In this document: in pieces, positions 27,603-36,429 of the stretch | Position numbering within the stretch: position 1 is the stretch's first letter | Layout of the letters: each line of letters opens with the position of its first letter | Source: Pricia antarctica | GTDB taxonomy: Bacteria > Bacteroidota > Bacteroidia > Flavobacteriales > Flavobacteriaceae | Assembly: GCF_900101815.1 (NCBI RefSeq) | Contig: NZ_FNAO01000008.1 | Coordinates: forward strand, 309,232-373,231 | Direction of reading: 5' to 3' | DNA length: 64,000 bases | Program-made: the position numbers and the translations under genes | Notes under the pieces: generated by a model | Databases searched by the model: none | Told to the model about the DNA's origin: nothing | The model's input: only the letters and a program-made list of their open reading frames with translations

Positions 27603-27863
27603 TTACGGTTTGTAAACGGAATCGTTTTTGGACCCTAGCTCAATTGGTAGTTCTCTCGTTCCATTACGAAACGGGTTCTTTTTGGAACCGACAATAGAAT
27701 CGATTCCCTCTATATCACTGGGCTTTTTATAGAGTTTTTCAGGGATATAGTTAGCTCCTACCGGCTCTTTACGTTTCAAAATAACCGATTCTTCAAGTTT
27801 AGTTGATCCACAACCGTAGGCCATGACCGACAATACTATCAAGCAAAGGATTCTCTTTATCAT
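27603..27863 (-). CDS. Small predicted lipoprotein
   Basis: 86 residues. MIKRILCLIVLSVMAYGCGSTK has a charged start, a hydrophobic stretch and a lipobox ending in Cys18. The mature part is short, hydrophilic and without recognised domain. An inner- or outer-membrane lipoprotein is likely. Unknown function; 68 bases upstream of the SDR gene on the same strand. Confidence 0.65.
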   Translation of the reverse strand: MIKRILCLIVLSVMAYGCGSTKLEESVILKRKEPVGANYIPEKLYKKPSDIEGIDSIVGSKKNPFRNGTRELPIELGSKNDSVYKP

Positions 27864-28136
27864 TTTAGATTATTTGGATATTCATAAATTGTTTTGAACC
27901 ATTTCGCAACAAAGTACTCATAAAAAAAGGCATCCCAAAATAAAATACTCCTGCCGTTCGGAAATTCCGGTTTTTGAGTCCTTCTTTTTCCCTTCGCCGA
28001 CGTTAAAATTTTAAACTATAGCCCCAGCCATACTTGAAAATTTTGTCTTGGTAAAGAAAAAAGGGTTTTCCAAAATTCACGAATTTCTACTGGGCAGGCG
28101 TATTAAGGATGCTTTTTCAATTTTATATCAGTCGTC

Positions 28137-29900
28137 TTATGCCAGCATCGTAACCGGATTCTCCAAATACGTCTTTAAAGTCAATAGAAATTGGGACCCT
28201 GTAGCCCCATCGACCGTACGGTGGTCACAGGCCAAAGTGACCTTCATGATGTTTCCAACGACGATTTCCCCATTCTTGACAACGGGTTTTTCCACGATTG
28301 CCCCAACGGACAGGATAGCGGAATTAGGCGGATTTATTATCGAGGTGAACTCCGATATCCCGAACATCCCTAGATTAGATACCGTGAAGGTACTTCCTTC
28401 CATTTCGGTGGGAGTCAACTTTTTATTTCTTGCTTTACCCGCAAGTTCTTTTACGGAGCCTCCTATTTGGGTGAGCCCCATCTGATCGGCAAATTTAAGT
28501 ACCGGCACCACTAACCCATCGGGTACGGCAACCGCAACCCCAATGTGAATGTGATGATGGTATAACATGGCATCATCGCTCCAAGACGTATTGACCTGAG
28601 GATGCTTTTTGAGTGCCATTGCGCATGCCTTGACCACCATATCGTTGAAGGATATTTTGGTTTCGGGCATATCATTGATCTGTTGCCGTGAAGTCATGGC
28701 ATTATCCATATCTACCTCAATGGTCAAATAGTAATGGGGGGCGGTGAATTTAGATTTGCTCAAGGTGTTGGAAATGGCCTTGCGCATTTGCGAATTTTTG
28801 ACCTCTTCGGTGCTCTCCTCGCCTACCGGCAAATTAATCGGGGCTGCGGATTGTGCGGGACTTGATTCTTGCTTAGTTGCCTTGGCCTGTTCTTGCGACT
28901 GCGATTTTGCTGACGGCTTGAAGTTCTCGATATCCTTTTTAACAATCCGGCCATTATCGCCGGATCCAGAAATATTCGTTAGATCAATACCTTTGTCCTC
29001 TGCCATTTTTTTGGCCAAGGGAGATACAAAGATGCGCTGGCCTTCATTGACCGCTTTTGAACCGGAATCGGATTTCTCAGATGATTCCGAATCTTGTTTT
29101 GAGGCTTCGGATGTCGACTCCTCCTTTTTATCCTTTGAAGTACTTTTCTTTTTACCGCTGGATGGCTTTGCATTCAATACCGCATCGACATCGGTACCTT
29201 CCGGACCGATTACCGCCAAAACGGCATCAACGGGGGAGGATTCCCCTTCCTGAATCCCGATATACAACAAGGTGCCGGAGTAAAAGGATTCAAATTCCAT
29301 CGTGGCCTTGTCAGTTTCGATTTCGGCCAATATATCGCCTTCCTCAACTTTGTCACCGACCTTCTTCAACCAAGAGGCCACCGTACCTTCTTCCATGGTA
29401 TCGCTGAGACGTGGCATTTTGACTATTTCTACGCCATCCGGAATTTCGGAAGTACCGCTATCCGAATCATCGTCCTCAGCACCGGAATCTTTAGTATCTT
29501 TTCCTTCGGGTGTTTTACTTTCGTTTTCCTTTGTATCGGTTTCTTCCTTTTCATCTTCATCCTCTGAAGAATCGTTATCCTCTGAAGAATCATCCGAAGA
29601 CGCCTCCTTTTCATCATCGGAATCGCCATCACTACCGTTCAACAATCCCGAAATATCCTCTCCCTCTTCCCCTATAATGGCCAAAAGGGAATCGACCGGC
29701 GCACCATCGCCTTCTTCAATACCGATGTGCAATAAGGTACCCTCGTAAAAGGATTCAAATTCCATTGTAGCCTTGTCCGTTTCGATTTCCGCTAGAATAT
29801 CGCCTTCCTCAACTTTGTCACCGACCTTTTTCAGCCATTTGGCCACGGTACCCTCTTCCATGGTATCGCTCAATCGGGGCATGTTTATCACTTCTGCCAT
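28137..29900 (-). CDS. pdhC: Pyruvate dehydrogenase E2, dihydrolipoamide acetyltransferase, two lipoyl domains
   Basis: 587 residues. Lipoyl domain 1 (residues 1-77, lipoyl Lys43 in ETDKATMEF) and lipoyl domain 2 (about 158-235, same ETDKATMEF) are almost identical. They are joined by an extremely acidic Ser/Asp/Glu linker of about 70 residues instead of the usual Ala/Pro type. The E1/E3-binding domain (FVSPLAKKMAEDKGIDL..GSGDNGRIVKKD) lies at about 293-330. The catalytic acetyltransferase domain runs to the end, with the active-site His in CDHRTVDGATG. Forms the core of the complex. pdhA lies five bases upstream. Confidence 0.95.
   Translation of the reverse strand: MAEVINMPRLSDTMEEGTVAKWLKKVGDKVEEGDILAEIETDKATMEFESFYEGTLLHIGIEEGDGAPVDSLLAIIGEEGEDISGLLNGSDGDSDDEKEASSDDSSEDNDSSEDEDEKEETDTKENESKTPEGKDTKDSGAEDDDSDSGTSEIPDGVEIVKMPRLSDTMEEGTVASWLKKVGDKVEEGDILAEIETDKATMEFESFYSGTLLYIGIQEGESSPVDAVLAVIGPEGTDVDAVLNAKPSSGKKKSTSKDKKEESTSEASKQDSESSEKSDSGSKAVNEGQRIFVSPLAKKMAEDKGIDLTNISGSGDNGRIVKKDIENFKPSAKSQSQEQAKATKQESSPAQSAAPINLPVGEESTEEVKNSQMRKAISNTLSKSKFTAPHYYLTIEVDMDNAMTSRQQINDMPETKISFNDMVVKACAMALKKHPQVNTSWSDDAMLYHHHIHIGVAVAVPDGLVVPVLKFADQMGLTQIGGSVKELAGKARNKKLTPTEMEGSTFTVSNLGMFGISEFTSIINPPNSAILSVGAIVEKPVVKNGEIVVGNIMKVTLACDHRTVDGATGSQFLLTLKTYLENPVTMLA
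29200..29428 (-). repeat. Second copy of the lipoyl-domain coding repeat in pdhC
   Basis: This stretch closely matches the first lipoyl copy at 29669-29900 at DNA level, for example the shared run ATCGCCTTCCTCAACTTTGT at 29334 and 29801. It points to an internal duplication kept alike by selection or gene conversion. Confidence 0.8.
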
Positions 29901-29905
29901 CTATC

Positions 29906-30904
29906 TTATAATTTATGTTGTACAAACGGAAAATCTTCTTGCTCGTAGACCATGTCGTATAATTGTTCTACCGGCGGATAGTCGGATTCGTCGGCAAACT
30001 TTTCACACTCCGCGACCCGTTCCTTTACCTTCTTGTCTATGGCCTTTATCTCATCTTCGGTCGCATATTCGTTTTCCATAATCACATCGAGTACCTGCGT
30101 TATGGGATCTATCTTTTGATATTCCTTAACCTCATCTTTCGTGCGGTAATGCTGTGCATCGGACATGGAATGCCCTCTATAACGATAGGTCTTCATTTCC
30201 AGAAAAGTAGGGCCACCCCCACCTCGCGCGCGATCGATTGCTTTGCTAACTTCTTGCGCCACGGTTACGGCATCCATTCCGTCTACGGGGCCACAAGGCA
30301 TTTCGTAGCCAAGGCCCAGTTTCCAAATTTCAGTGGAATGCGAGGTCCTAGCGACGGATGTCCCCATGGCATAGCCATTGTTTTCACAAATAAACACCAC
30401 AGGCAGTTGCCAGAGCATGGCCAAGTTCAGGGCCTCGTGAAAAGCACCTTGACGTACGGCGCCATCGCCCATATAGCAAAGAGTAACATTGTCCCTACCC
30501 GCATATTTATCGCCAAAGGCCATACCTGCACCGAGGGGAATCTGCCCCCCCACGATACCGTGCCCTCCATGAAACCGGTGTTCCTTGGAAAAGATGTGCA
30601 TAGATCCGCCCATACCTTTTGAGGTACCGGTGACCTTACCGTAAAGTTCAGCCATCACCCTCTTAGGGTCGACACCCATTCCTATAGGTTGTACGTGGTT
30701 TCTGTAGGCCGTTATCATACGGTCCTTAGTAAGATCCATGGCATGCAACGAACCGGCCAAAACAGCTTCCTGTCCATTATATAAATGTAGAAATCCCCTA
30801 ACTTTTTGTTGAATGTACACTTGGGCCAGTTTATCTTCGAACTTCCTCCAGAAGTACATATCCTCGTACCATTTCAGATAGGTTTCCTTGGTAATTTTTT
30901 CCAT
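29906..30904 (-). CDS. pdhA: Pyruvate dehydrogenase E1 component subunit alpha
   Basis: 332 residues. TPP motif GDGAVRQGAFHEALNLAMLWQLP (GDG..N) is intact, and YRGHSMSDAQHYRTKDEV holds the phosphorylation-loop region conserved in alpha2beta2-type E1. Start MEKITKETYLKWYEDMYFWR is typical. With PdhB (1051-2028) it forms the E1. Operon with pdhC (five-base gap); cdd and porV lie upstream on the same strand. Confidence 0.96.
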   Translation of the reverse strand: MEKITKETYLKWYEDMYFWRKFEDKLAQVYIQQKVRGFLHLYNGQEAVLAGSLHAMDLTKDRMITAYRNHVQPIGMGVDPKRVMAELYGKVTGTSKGMGGSMHIFSKEHRFHGGHGIVGGQIPLGAGMAFGDKYAGRDNVTLCYMGDGAVRQGAFHEALNLAMLWQLPVVFICENNGYAMGTSVARTSHSTEIWKLGLGYEMPCGPVDGMDAVTVAQEVSKAIDRARGGGGPTFLEMKTYRYRGHSMSDAQHYRTKDEVKEYQKIDPITQVLDVIMENEYATEDEIKAIDKKVKERVAECEKFADESDYPPVEQLYDMVYEQEDFPFVQHKL

Positions 30905-31047
30905 TGAAATCGTTTCATAAAATTTTTAATCCCTTGAATCCATTTACGGAGCTATCGAAATGGGGCAAGAAGAACAAAAATACATATTAAATCATTAGTT
31001 GGAAAAAAAAAGGACGGGAGACCTTGAACGCTCGATCAAAAAATCTC

Positions 31048-31530
31048 TCATAAAAAGGAACTATCAAAACCCAAAGGCAATATATCGGCAATCGAATTAC
31101 ATTGCAGCACTTTACCGGTCTCGCCCATCAATAGTAGTCGAATGGGTTTTTGCTGCTTCGTCTCATACTCCAATATGGCCTGCCGACAGTTGCCACACGG
31201 GGCAGCGGGGGAATCGACTACATGATTTCTGGATGTTGCGGTAATGGCGACCGTTTTAATGGGTATGCCCGGATATAATGCCCCAGCCTGAAAAACCGCT
31301 ACCCGCTCGGCACAGAGTCCCGATGGGTAGGAGGCATTTTCTTGATTGCTACCGATGATCGTTTTCCCATTTTCCATAAACACCGCCGCACCAACTTGAA
31401 AGTTGGAATAAGGGGCGTACGCATTCTTTCGCGCCGCAACGGCTTTTGACATCAGGGTTTGATCTTCTTTCGAAAGTTCCGCCAATCCGGCAAAAATGGT
31501 CAGTTCAAAACTTAGTTTTCGTTTTTGCAT
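31048..31530 (-). CDS. cdd: Cytidine deaminase
   Basis: 160 residues from the ATG at 31530; twelve extra upstream residues in frame are hydrophobic and not part of the family. Deaminates cytidine and deoxycytidine. Zinc site of the tetrameric type: LCAERVAVF (Cys with catalytic Glu) and PCGNCRQAILEY (two Cys), preceded by YAPYSNFQVGAAV. Located between porV and pdhA, an order I recall as common in Flavobacteriaceae. Confidence 0.95.
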   Translation of the reverse strand: MQKRKLSFELTIFAGLAELSKEDQTLMSKAVAARKNAYAPYSNFQVGAAVFMENGKTIIGSNQENASYPSGLCAERVAVFQAGALYPGIPIKTVAITATSRNHVVDSPAAPCGNCRQAILEYETKQQKPIRLLLMGETGKVLQCNSIADILPLGFDSSFL

Positions 31531-31603
31531 GGATGAGATTAGTGAAAAAAATAACAAAACCCGCACAAGGCAGGTTTGTTACTATACCTATATATGTATC
31601 AAC

Positions 31604-32767
31604 TTAATCATTGATAAACTCCTCGCCCAAATTAAAGGTCAACGAGAACCGAAGCGAATTTTCGATCGGGTTGGTAATTTTCGAGGTAGAGAAAAGATAC
31701 GACAAGTCAATTTGTGCGGACCTATACCTAAATCCTGCGCCGAGGGTAAAGAACTTCCGGAATCCCTTTACATCGCTTTCATTGAAATATCCCGTTCGGA
31801 ACATAAAGGCTTCTTGATACACATATTCGGCACCTAGGGCCCAGGTCATTTCCTGCAACTCTTCGCTGAAACCGTCAGGAGCATCACCGAACGACTTAAA
31901 TACACCGCTTAAAAAGCCGATGTTTTGGTACTCGTCGTTATCGGCGGCATTAAGCTGGCCATCCCCGTTAAAATCTTGGGGAGTTGGTACTAAAAGCTTA
32001 TTGAATTCCGCTGTAAGGCCCAGTACATTATCCTGATCCAAAATAAAATCGAATCCAGCGCCGAACTTTAGGTTGGCAGGTATGAAGTTGTCCTGTCCGT
32101 TTTCGTCGTAGGAAATCTTGCCCCCAAGATTGGAGATATTGAAACCGGCCCTCCATCGACCGTCAAAATTGTTATAGCCAATTTCCCGGGAACGGTAATA
32201 CCCGGCGACATCAACGGCGAAGGTACTGCCAGGCTTCGTATCAATGCTGGTCTCATTAGGGAACTTCAGGTTAGAACGAATGTAACGCCCTGCGACGGCC
32301 ATGGAAAAAGTGGGACTCAATTTCAAGGAATACGAGCCGTCGAACGCCAGTTCGTTAGGTTTGGCTATCGTGGCCATATCTTGAAAAGTTTGTCTTAATT
32401 CTATCTCGCCCAAAGTGAAATAGCGCAAACTGATCGCAAAGGCACTTTGGTCGTCGATCTTGTTGAAATAGTTCGCGTTTAAAAGACCAATGTCGGAAAC
32501 TACACTGCTCAAATAGGGCGTATAGCCGAGAGATATTCCCATTTTATGCTCGGCAAAAGCAAATTTTGCAGGATTCCACTGTTGCGAATAGGCATCGGTA
32601 GAAGTAGCTACACCCACATCTCCCATACCGGCGGCACGTGCGTCGGCGGTAATATTTAAAAACGGAACGGCCGTAGTTATGACGCGATCGCGTGCTTCGA
32701 TCGGATTTTGTTGTGCAGAAAGTTGGCAAACACCGAAAAACAAAAGCAGTACTGATAATTTTTTCAT
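31604..32767 (-). CDS. porV: Type IX secretion system outer-membrane protein PorV
   Basis: 387 residues. A signal peptide (MKKLSVLLLFFGVCQLSAQ) precedes the diagnostic FLNITADARAAGMGDVGVATSTDAYSQQWNP region. The rest is a 14-strand FadL-like barrel, ending in NSLRFSLTFNLGE. PorV shuttles T9SS cargo from the SprA translocon to the attachment complex with the PorU sortase. The usual upstream neighbour porU is missing; a 477-base spacer leads directly to the divergent gldJ. A CATATTTG box at 32794-32801 (minus strand) is close to the -7 consensus. Confidence 0.93.
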   Translation of the reverse strand: MKKLSVLLLFFGVCQLSAQQNPIEARDRVITTAVPFLNITADARAAGMGDVGVATSTDAYSQQWNPAKFAFAEHKMGISLGYTPYLSSVVSDIGLLNANYFNKIDDQSAFAISLRYFTLGEIELRQTFQDMATIAKPNELAFDGSYSLKLSPTFSMAVAGRYIRSNLKFPNETSIDTKPGSTFAVDVAGYYRSREIGYNNFDGRWRAGFNISNLGGKISYDENGQDNFIPANLKFGAGFDFILDQDNVLGLTAEFNKLLVPTPQDFNGDGQLNAADNDEYQNIGFLSGVFKSFGDAPDGFSEELQEMTWALGAEYVYQEAFMFRTGYFNESDVKGFRKFFTLGAGFRYRSAQIDLSYLFSTSKITNPIENSLRFSLTFNLGEEFIND

Positions 32768-33244
32768 TTTTAAACAGGTCTAGATTTAACGGGCAAATAT
32801 GGGCAATCGCATCCAATTTATAAAATAAATTAGACGTATTACATGCAAAACGGGGTTTTTGGCAATATCTTATATTACGAACCCGTTATTTTTGGTATTG
32901 GCATTCCCGTTATCTGGAAAGGGTTCCGCAACAATACGAAGAATACTCGTAATTTCGCATAAGTAGATGAGCTATCAAAGCGTGGCACATACTGACAGCT
33001 TGTTCAAAAAGAAACAGTCAAGGCCATACTATAATCCTATTTATCCCGTTATTCCATTGAAGAACTGCCCTGCGTTTTCAATAGTTGCATCGGCATCGTT
33101 AAGATAAAATATTTTTTGGAAGATAAAATATTATGGAGGTTTCATCGTTTTATATGCCGAAAGTGATATTAAAATTAATCAAAATACAAATTCCGACGAC
33201 CCATAGTAGTTAGTAGTCGAACCATTTGAACTCAAGTCCTAATT
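32768..33244. other. Divergent control region between porV and gldJ, without porU
   Basis: 477 bases with no gene. It holds the likely porV promoter near 32794-32801 and a 13-bp tandem-type direct repeat (AAGATAAAATATT at 33101-33113 and 33120-33132) 113 bases before gldJ. I find no porU fragment in any frame. Confidence 0.6.
33101..33132. repeat. Direct repeat upstream of gldJ
   Basis: Two exact copies of AAGATAAAATATT with a 19-base period, separated by TTTTGG. Could be a regulator site or chance in AT-rich DNA. Confidence 0.45.
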
Positions 33245-34909
33245 ATGAAAAAACAGTTTATCAAAGTTGTACTTTCTTGTGCAGTTGTTGCAGGAGGTTT
33301 TACGGTTACCAGCTGTAAAAATTCCGGCAGCAAAGATGTATCGAGAGCCACAGGTTGGAAAATCAATTCCAAGGAGGGCGGTTTTCAATACAACACGGAT
33401 TTCAAGGAACAGGAGACCGCTCCTGGTCTTGTTTTTATAGAGGGAGGTACGTTCACAAAAGGTAAAGTGCAAGATGATGTGATGCATGATTGGAACAATA
33501 CGCCGACCTCGCAGCATGTACAGTCTTTTTATATGGACGAAACAGAGGTCACCAATGTGATGTATCTGGAATACCTCGATTACCTCAAAAGTGTTTACCC
33601 CCCTGAAAATCCAATGTATACCAATATTTATAAAGGGGCATTGCCCGATACTTTGGTTTGGCGAAACCGATTGGGGTTCAACGAAACGATGACCAACAAT
33701 TATTTGCGACACCCTGCATACGCAGAATATCCTGTAGTGGGAGTCAATTGGGTACAGGCCACCCAATTTGCTGAATGGCGTACCGACCGTGTCAACGAGA
33801 TAATGTTGGAAAGGGAAGGCTATTTGGCCAAAGATGCCAAATATCAGGCCGCCACCGGTGAGGTTGCCGGTACTTTCAGCACCGAGACCTATTTGAACCG
33901 CCCCGAATCGGTTTACAATGGCCAGATCGATTCTCTTCAAGGAAGTAAGAAAAAAGACAGTATCAATACCTATGCAAGTAGAAGCAGTGGCGTTATCATG
34001 CCCGAATACCGATTGCCTACCGAAACGGAGTGGGAATATGCCGCACAGGCCAATCAAGGTACTCGTGAGTACAATAATTATAGAGGCAGAAAAAAATATC
34101 CTTGGGATGGTGAGTACACCCGTAACGGCCAACGTGTAGGTCGAGGGGACCAACTGGCCAACTTCAAGCAAGGCAAAGGAGATTACGGTGGAATCGCGGG
34201 ATGGTCAGACGACGGAGCGGATATCACAGCTGAGGTAATGTCTTACAAGCCGAACGATCTTGGTTTATATGACATGGCCGGTAACGTAGCCGAGTGGGTA
34301 GCCGATGTCTATCGACCCATCGTTGACGACGAAGTAAGTGATTTCAACTACTACCGTGGTAACATCTATATGAAGACGGCCATTGGCGAAGACGGGAAAG
34401 TGAACATACTTCGTGATTCGGTCATGTACGATACGCTTCCAAACGGTAAGATTGTTGCGGTGAACCTGCCGGGTGAGATTAAAATGGTGCCCGTTGGCGA
34501 AGAAGAGACCTTTTTACGAACGAATTTCTCTTCTAGCGACAACAGGGGCTATAGAGATGGTGATCCAAGCTCTTCAAGATTTTTCGATCAGTTCGCCGAT
34601 GAGAATCAGACCTCGGACAGTGATAAAATGTACAACTCGCCCAAAAATAAGATCGAGGTCGATTCAGCGGGCAATCTAGTCCGTGAATATGACAAATCGA
34701 ACAACAGGAGCACTTTGATCAACAACGAGGTAAGGGTCTACAAAGGGGGTTCGTGGAAGGACAGGGCCTACTGGCTCGACCCCGCACAACGACGTTACAT
34801 GCCCCAGTATATGGCTACTGATTATATCGGATTCCGATGTGCCATGTCAAGGGTAGGGTCAAAATCCCAAACAAAGAACAAAACCCCTCGCGGTAAGAAA
34901 GTAAGATAA
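33245..34909 (+). CDS. gldJ: Gliding motility lipoprotein GldJ
   Basis: 554 residues. A lipoprotein signal ends at Cys24 (GGFTVTSCKNSG). The FGE-sulfatase-like fold is seen in VFIEGGTFTKG, QSFYMDETEVTNVMYLEYL, YRLPTETEWEYAAQA, LGLYDMAGNVAEWVADVYRP and VRVYKGGSWKDRAYW. Large insertions inside the fold are typical of GldJ and distinguish it from GldK. It is an outer-membrane lipoprotein needed for gliding and for stability of GldK in the T9SS. A strong terminator follows, then murF. Confidence 0.95.
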   Translation: MKKQFIKVVLSCAVVAGGFTVTSCKNSGSKDVSRATGWKINSKEGGFQYNTDFKEQETAPGLVFIEGGTFTKGKVQDDVMHDWNNTPTSQHVQSFYMDETEVTNVMYLEYLDYLKSVYPPENPMYTNIYKGALPDTLVWRNRLGFNETMTNNYLRHPAYAEYPVVGVNWVQATQFAEWRTDRVNEIMLEREGYLAKDAKYQAATGEVAGTFSTETYLNRPESVYNGQIDSLQGSKKKDSINTYASRSSGVIMPEYRLPTETEWEYAAQANQGTREYNNYRGRKKYPWDGEYTRNGQRVGRGDQLANFKQGKGDYGGIAGWSDDGADITAEVMSYKPNDLGLYDMAGNVAEWVADVYRPIVDDEVSDFNYYRGNIYMKTAIGEDGKVNILRDSVMYDTLPNGKIVAVNLPGEIKMVPVGEEETFLRTNFSSSDNRGYRDGDPSSSRFFDQFADENQTSDSDKMYNSPKNKIEVDSAGNLVREYDKSNNRSTLINNEVRVYKGGSWKDRAYWLDPAQRRYMPQYMATDYIGFRCAMSRVGSKSQTKNKTPRGKKVR

Positions 34910-34930
34910 TACGATTCACCAAATTTGATG

Positions 34931-34963
34931 AAGCCCTGACCTAGCGTCGGGGCTTTTTTTTTA
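34931..34963 (+). terminator. Intrinsic terminator after gldJ
   Basis: AAGCCCTGAC, loop CTAG, then CGTCGGGGCTT followed by seven further T. The stem has one or two mismatches but the T-run is long. It lies 21 bases after the gldJ stop and 10 before murF. Confidence 0.85.
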
Positions 34964-34973
34964 TCTTAGTAGT

Positions 34974-36251
34974 ATGGAAATAGAGAAACTTCACCAACGC
35001 TTTTTAGCGCATCCCCGAGTATGTACCGATACCCGAAAAATTAGTAAAGACAGTATCTTTTTTGCACTAAAGGGGGATAATTTCAACGGAAACACCTATG
35101 CCGCGGAAGCTTTGCGCAAAGGGGCCGCGTTTGCCGTGGTCGATGAAGACGAGTATGCGATTTCCGATAACTATATCTTGGTAAACGATACCCTTGGCGC
35201 TTTACAGCAATTGGCCACCTTTCATAGAAATTTCAGGACCGCCAAAGTCATCGCCTTGACCGGCAGCAATGGCAAGACCACCACCAAAGAATTGATCAAT
35301 GCCGTACTTTCAAAAAAGTACCGCACGATTGCAACCGTCGGCAACCTCAACAACCATATTGGGGTTCCGCTCACTTTGTTGACCATTACAAAAGACACTG
35401 AAATCGCAATTGTCGAAATGGGCGCCAACCACCAAAAGGAAATCGAATCTTTATGCAAAATCGCCCGGCCCGATTTCGGCTACATTACGAATTTTGGAAA
35501 GGCGCATCTCGAAGGTTTTGGCGGTGAAGAAGGCGTCATTAAAGGGAAAAGCGAGCTGTACGATTTTTTAATGGCGAACGATAAATCCATTTTTATGAAT
35601 GCGGATGATTCTATTCAATTCCAGAAATTGGGTGACCACATCAAAAAGTTCGGATTTAGTGCGGAAAAAAAGGAATTCTATCGCATATCCTTCGCTAGCG
35701 CAAATCCTTTTGTCAAAATCAATGTGGAAGACCAAACGATAACCTCCCAATTGATCGGAAGCTATAATTTTACCAACTGTGCGGCAGCTATTGTAATGGG
35801 CAAATACTTTAATGTACCCCTTTCGGATATTAAAAAGGCCATCGAGGGATATGTTCCAAAAAACAACCGCTCGCAACTTTTGGAAAAAAACGGACATCGC
35901 ATTATTTTGGATGCCTACAATGCCAATCCGACCAGTATGGTCGCCGCCCTTGAAAATTTCGACGGGGTGGACGCCGTTCCCAAAATCGCTTTTTTAGGGG
36001 ATATGTTCGAGTTGGGCGCAACCGCGGCCATCGAACATCAGGCCATTGCAGATCTAGCCGCTTCAATGCATTTAAAAGACGTATTTTTAATCGGAGGGAA
36101 TTTCAATCAAACGGATAGTGAACTAAAAAGCTTCGATACTTTCGAAGCCTTCTCGAAACATCTTACGGCAAATCCCATTGAGGAGCGTTCCACCGTTCTT
36201 ATCAAAGGATCAAGAGGCATGGCCCTAGAACGGATTTTGGAATTGCTATAA
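34974..36251 (+). CDS. murF: UDP-N-acetylmuramoyl-tripeptide--D-alanyl-D-alanine ligase
   Basis: 425 residues. Adds D-Ala-D-Ala to the UDP-MurNAc-tripeptide in the cytoplasm. Motifs: CTDTRKISKDSIFFALKGDNFNG (N-terminal UDP domain), P-loop ALTGSNGKTTTKELI, VEMGANHQKEIE, TNFGKAHLEGFGG, and DAYNANPTSMVAALEN in the C-terminal domain. gldJ-murF order is, to my knowledge, conserved in this family. Ends eight bases before the tRNA-Val 3' end on the other strand. Confidence 0.96.
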   Translation: MEIEKLHQRFLAHPRVCTDTRKISKDSIFFALKGDNFNGNTYAAEALRKGAAFAVVDEDEYAISDNYILVNDTLGALQQLATFHRNFRTAKVIALTGSNGKTTTKELINAVLSKKYRTIATVGNLNNHIGVPLTLLTITKDTEIAIVEMGANHQKEIESLCKIARPDFGYITNFGKAHLEGFGGEEGVIKGKSELYDFLMANDKSIFMNADDSIQFQKLGDHIKKFGFSAEKKEFYRISFASANPFVKINVEDQTITSQLIGSYNFTNCAAAIVMGKYFNVPLSDIKKAIEGYVPKNNRSQLLEKNGHRIILDAYNANPTSMVAALENFDGVDAVPKIAFLGDMFELGATAAIEHQAIADLAASMHLKDVFLIGGNFNQTDSELKSFDTFEAFSKHLTANPIEERSTVLIKGSRGMALERILELL

Positions 36252-36258
36252 AACTTTT

Positions 36259-36336
36259 TGGTGGGACATACTGGATTCGAACCAGTGACCTCTGCCCTGT
36301 CAAGGCAGCGCTCTAAACCAACTGAGCTAATGACCC
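36259..36336 (-). tRNA. tRNA-Val (GAC anticodon)
   Basis: Minus-strand cloverleaf: acceptor GGGTCAT / ATGTCCC (with a T-T mismatch at pair 4), D-arm AGCTCAGTTGGTTTAGAGC, anticodon stem CTGCC/GGCAG around loop TTGACAG, T-arm CACTGGTTCGAATCCAGT-like GGTTCGAATCC, discriminator A and an encoded CCA. The anticodon at positions 34-36 reads GAC. Confidence 0.9.
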
Positions 36337-36429
36337 TAAAATCGTTCGCCAAAGATAAAGCTAATTTTGAATTCCGAAAACTTAAATTAAAATACTGTAT
36401 TTTTAATCCTGAAAAACACAGCGAAAGTT

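Noticed and set aside
28744..29253. 169-residue frame opposite pdhC
   Set aside because: Produced by the Ser/Asp/Glu-rich linker read in antisense; no independent features.
33239..34171. 310-residue open frame on the minus strand opposite gldJ
   Set aside because: It mirrors gldJ codons, has no recognisable domain or signal and starts inside the strong gldJ coding signal.
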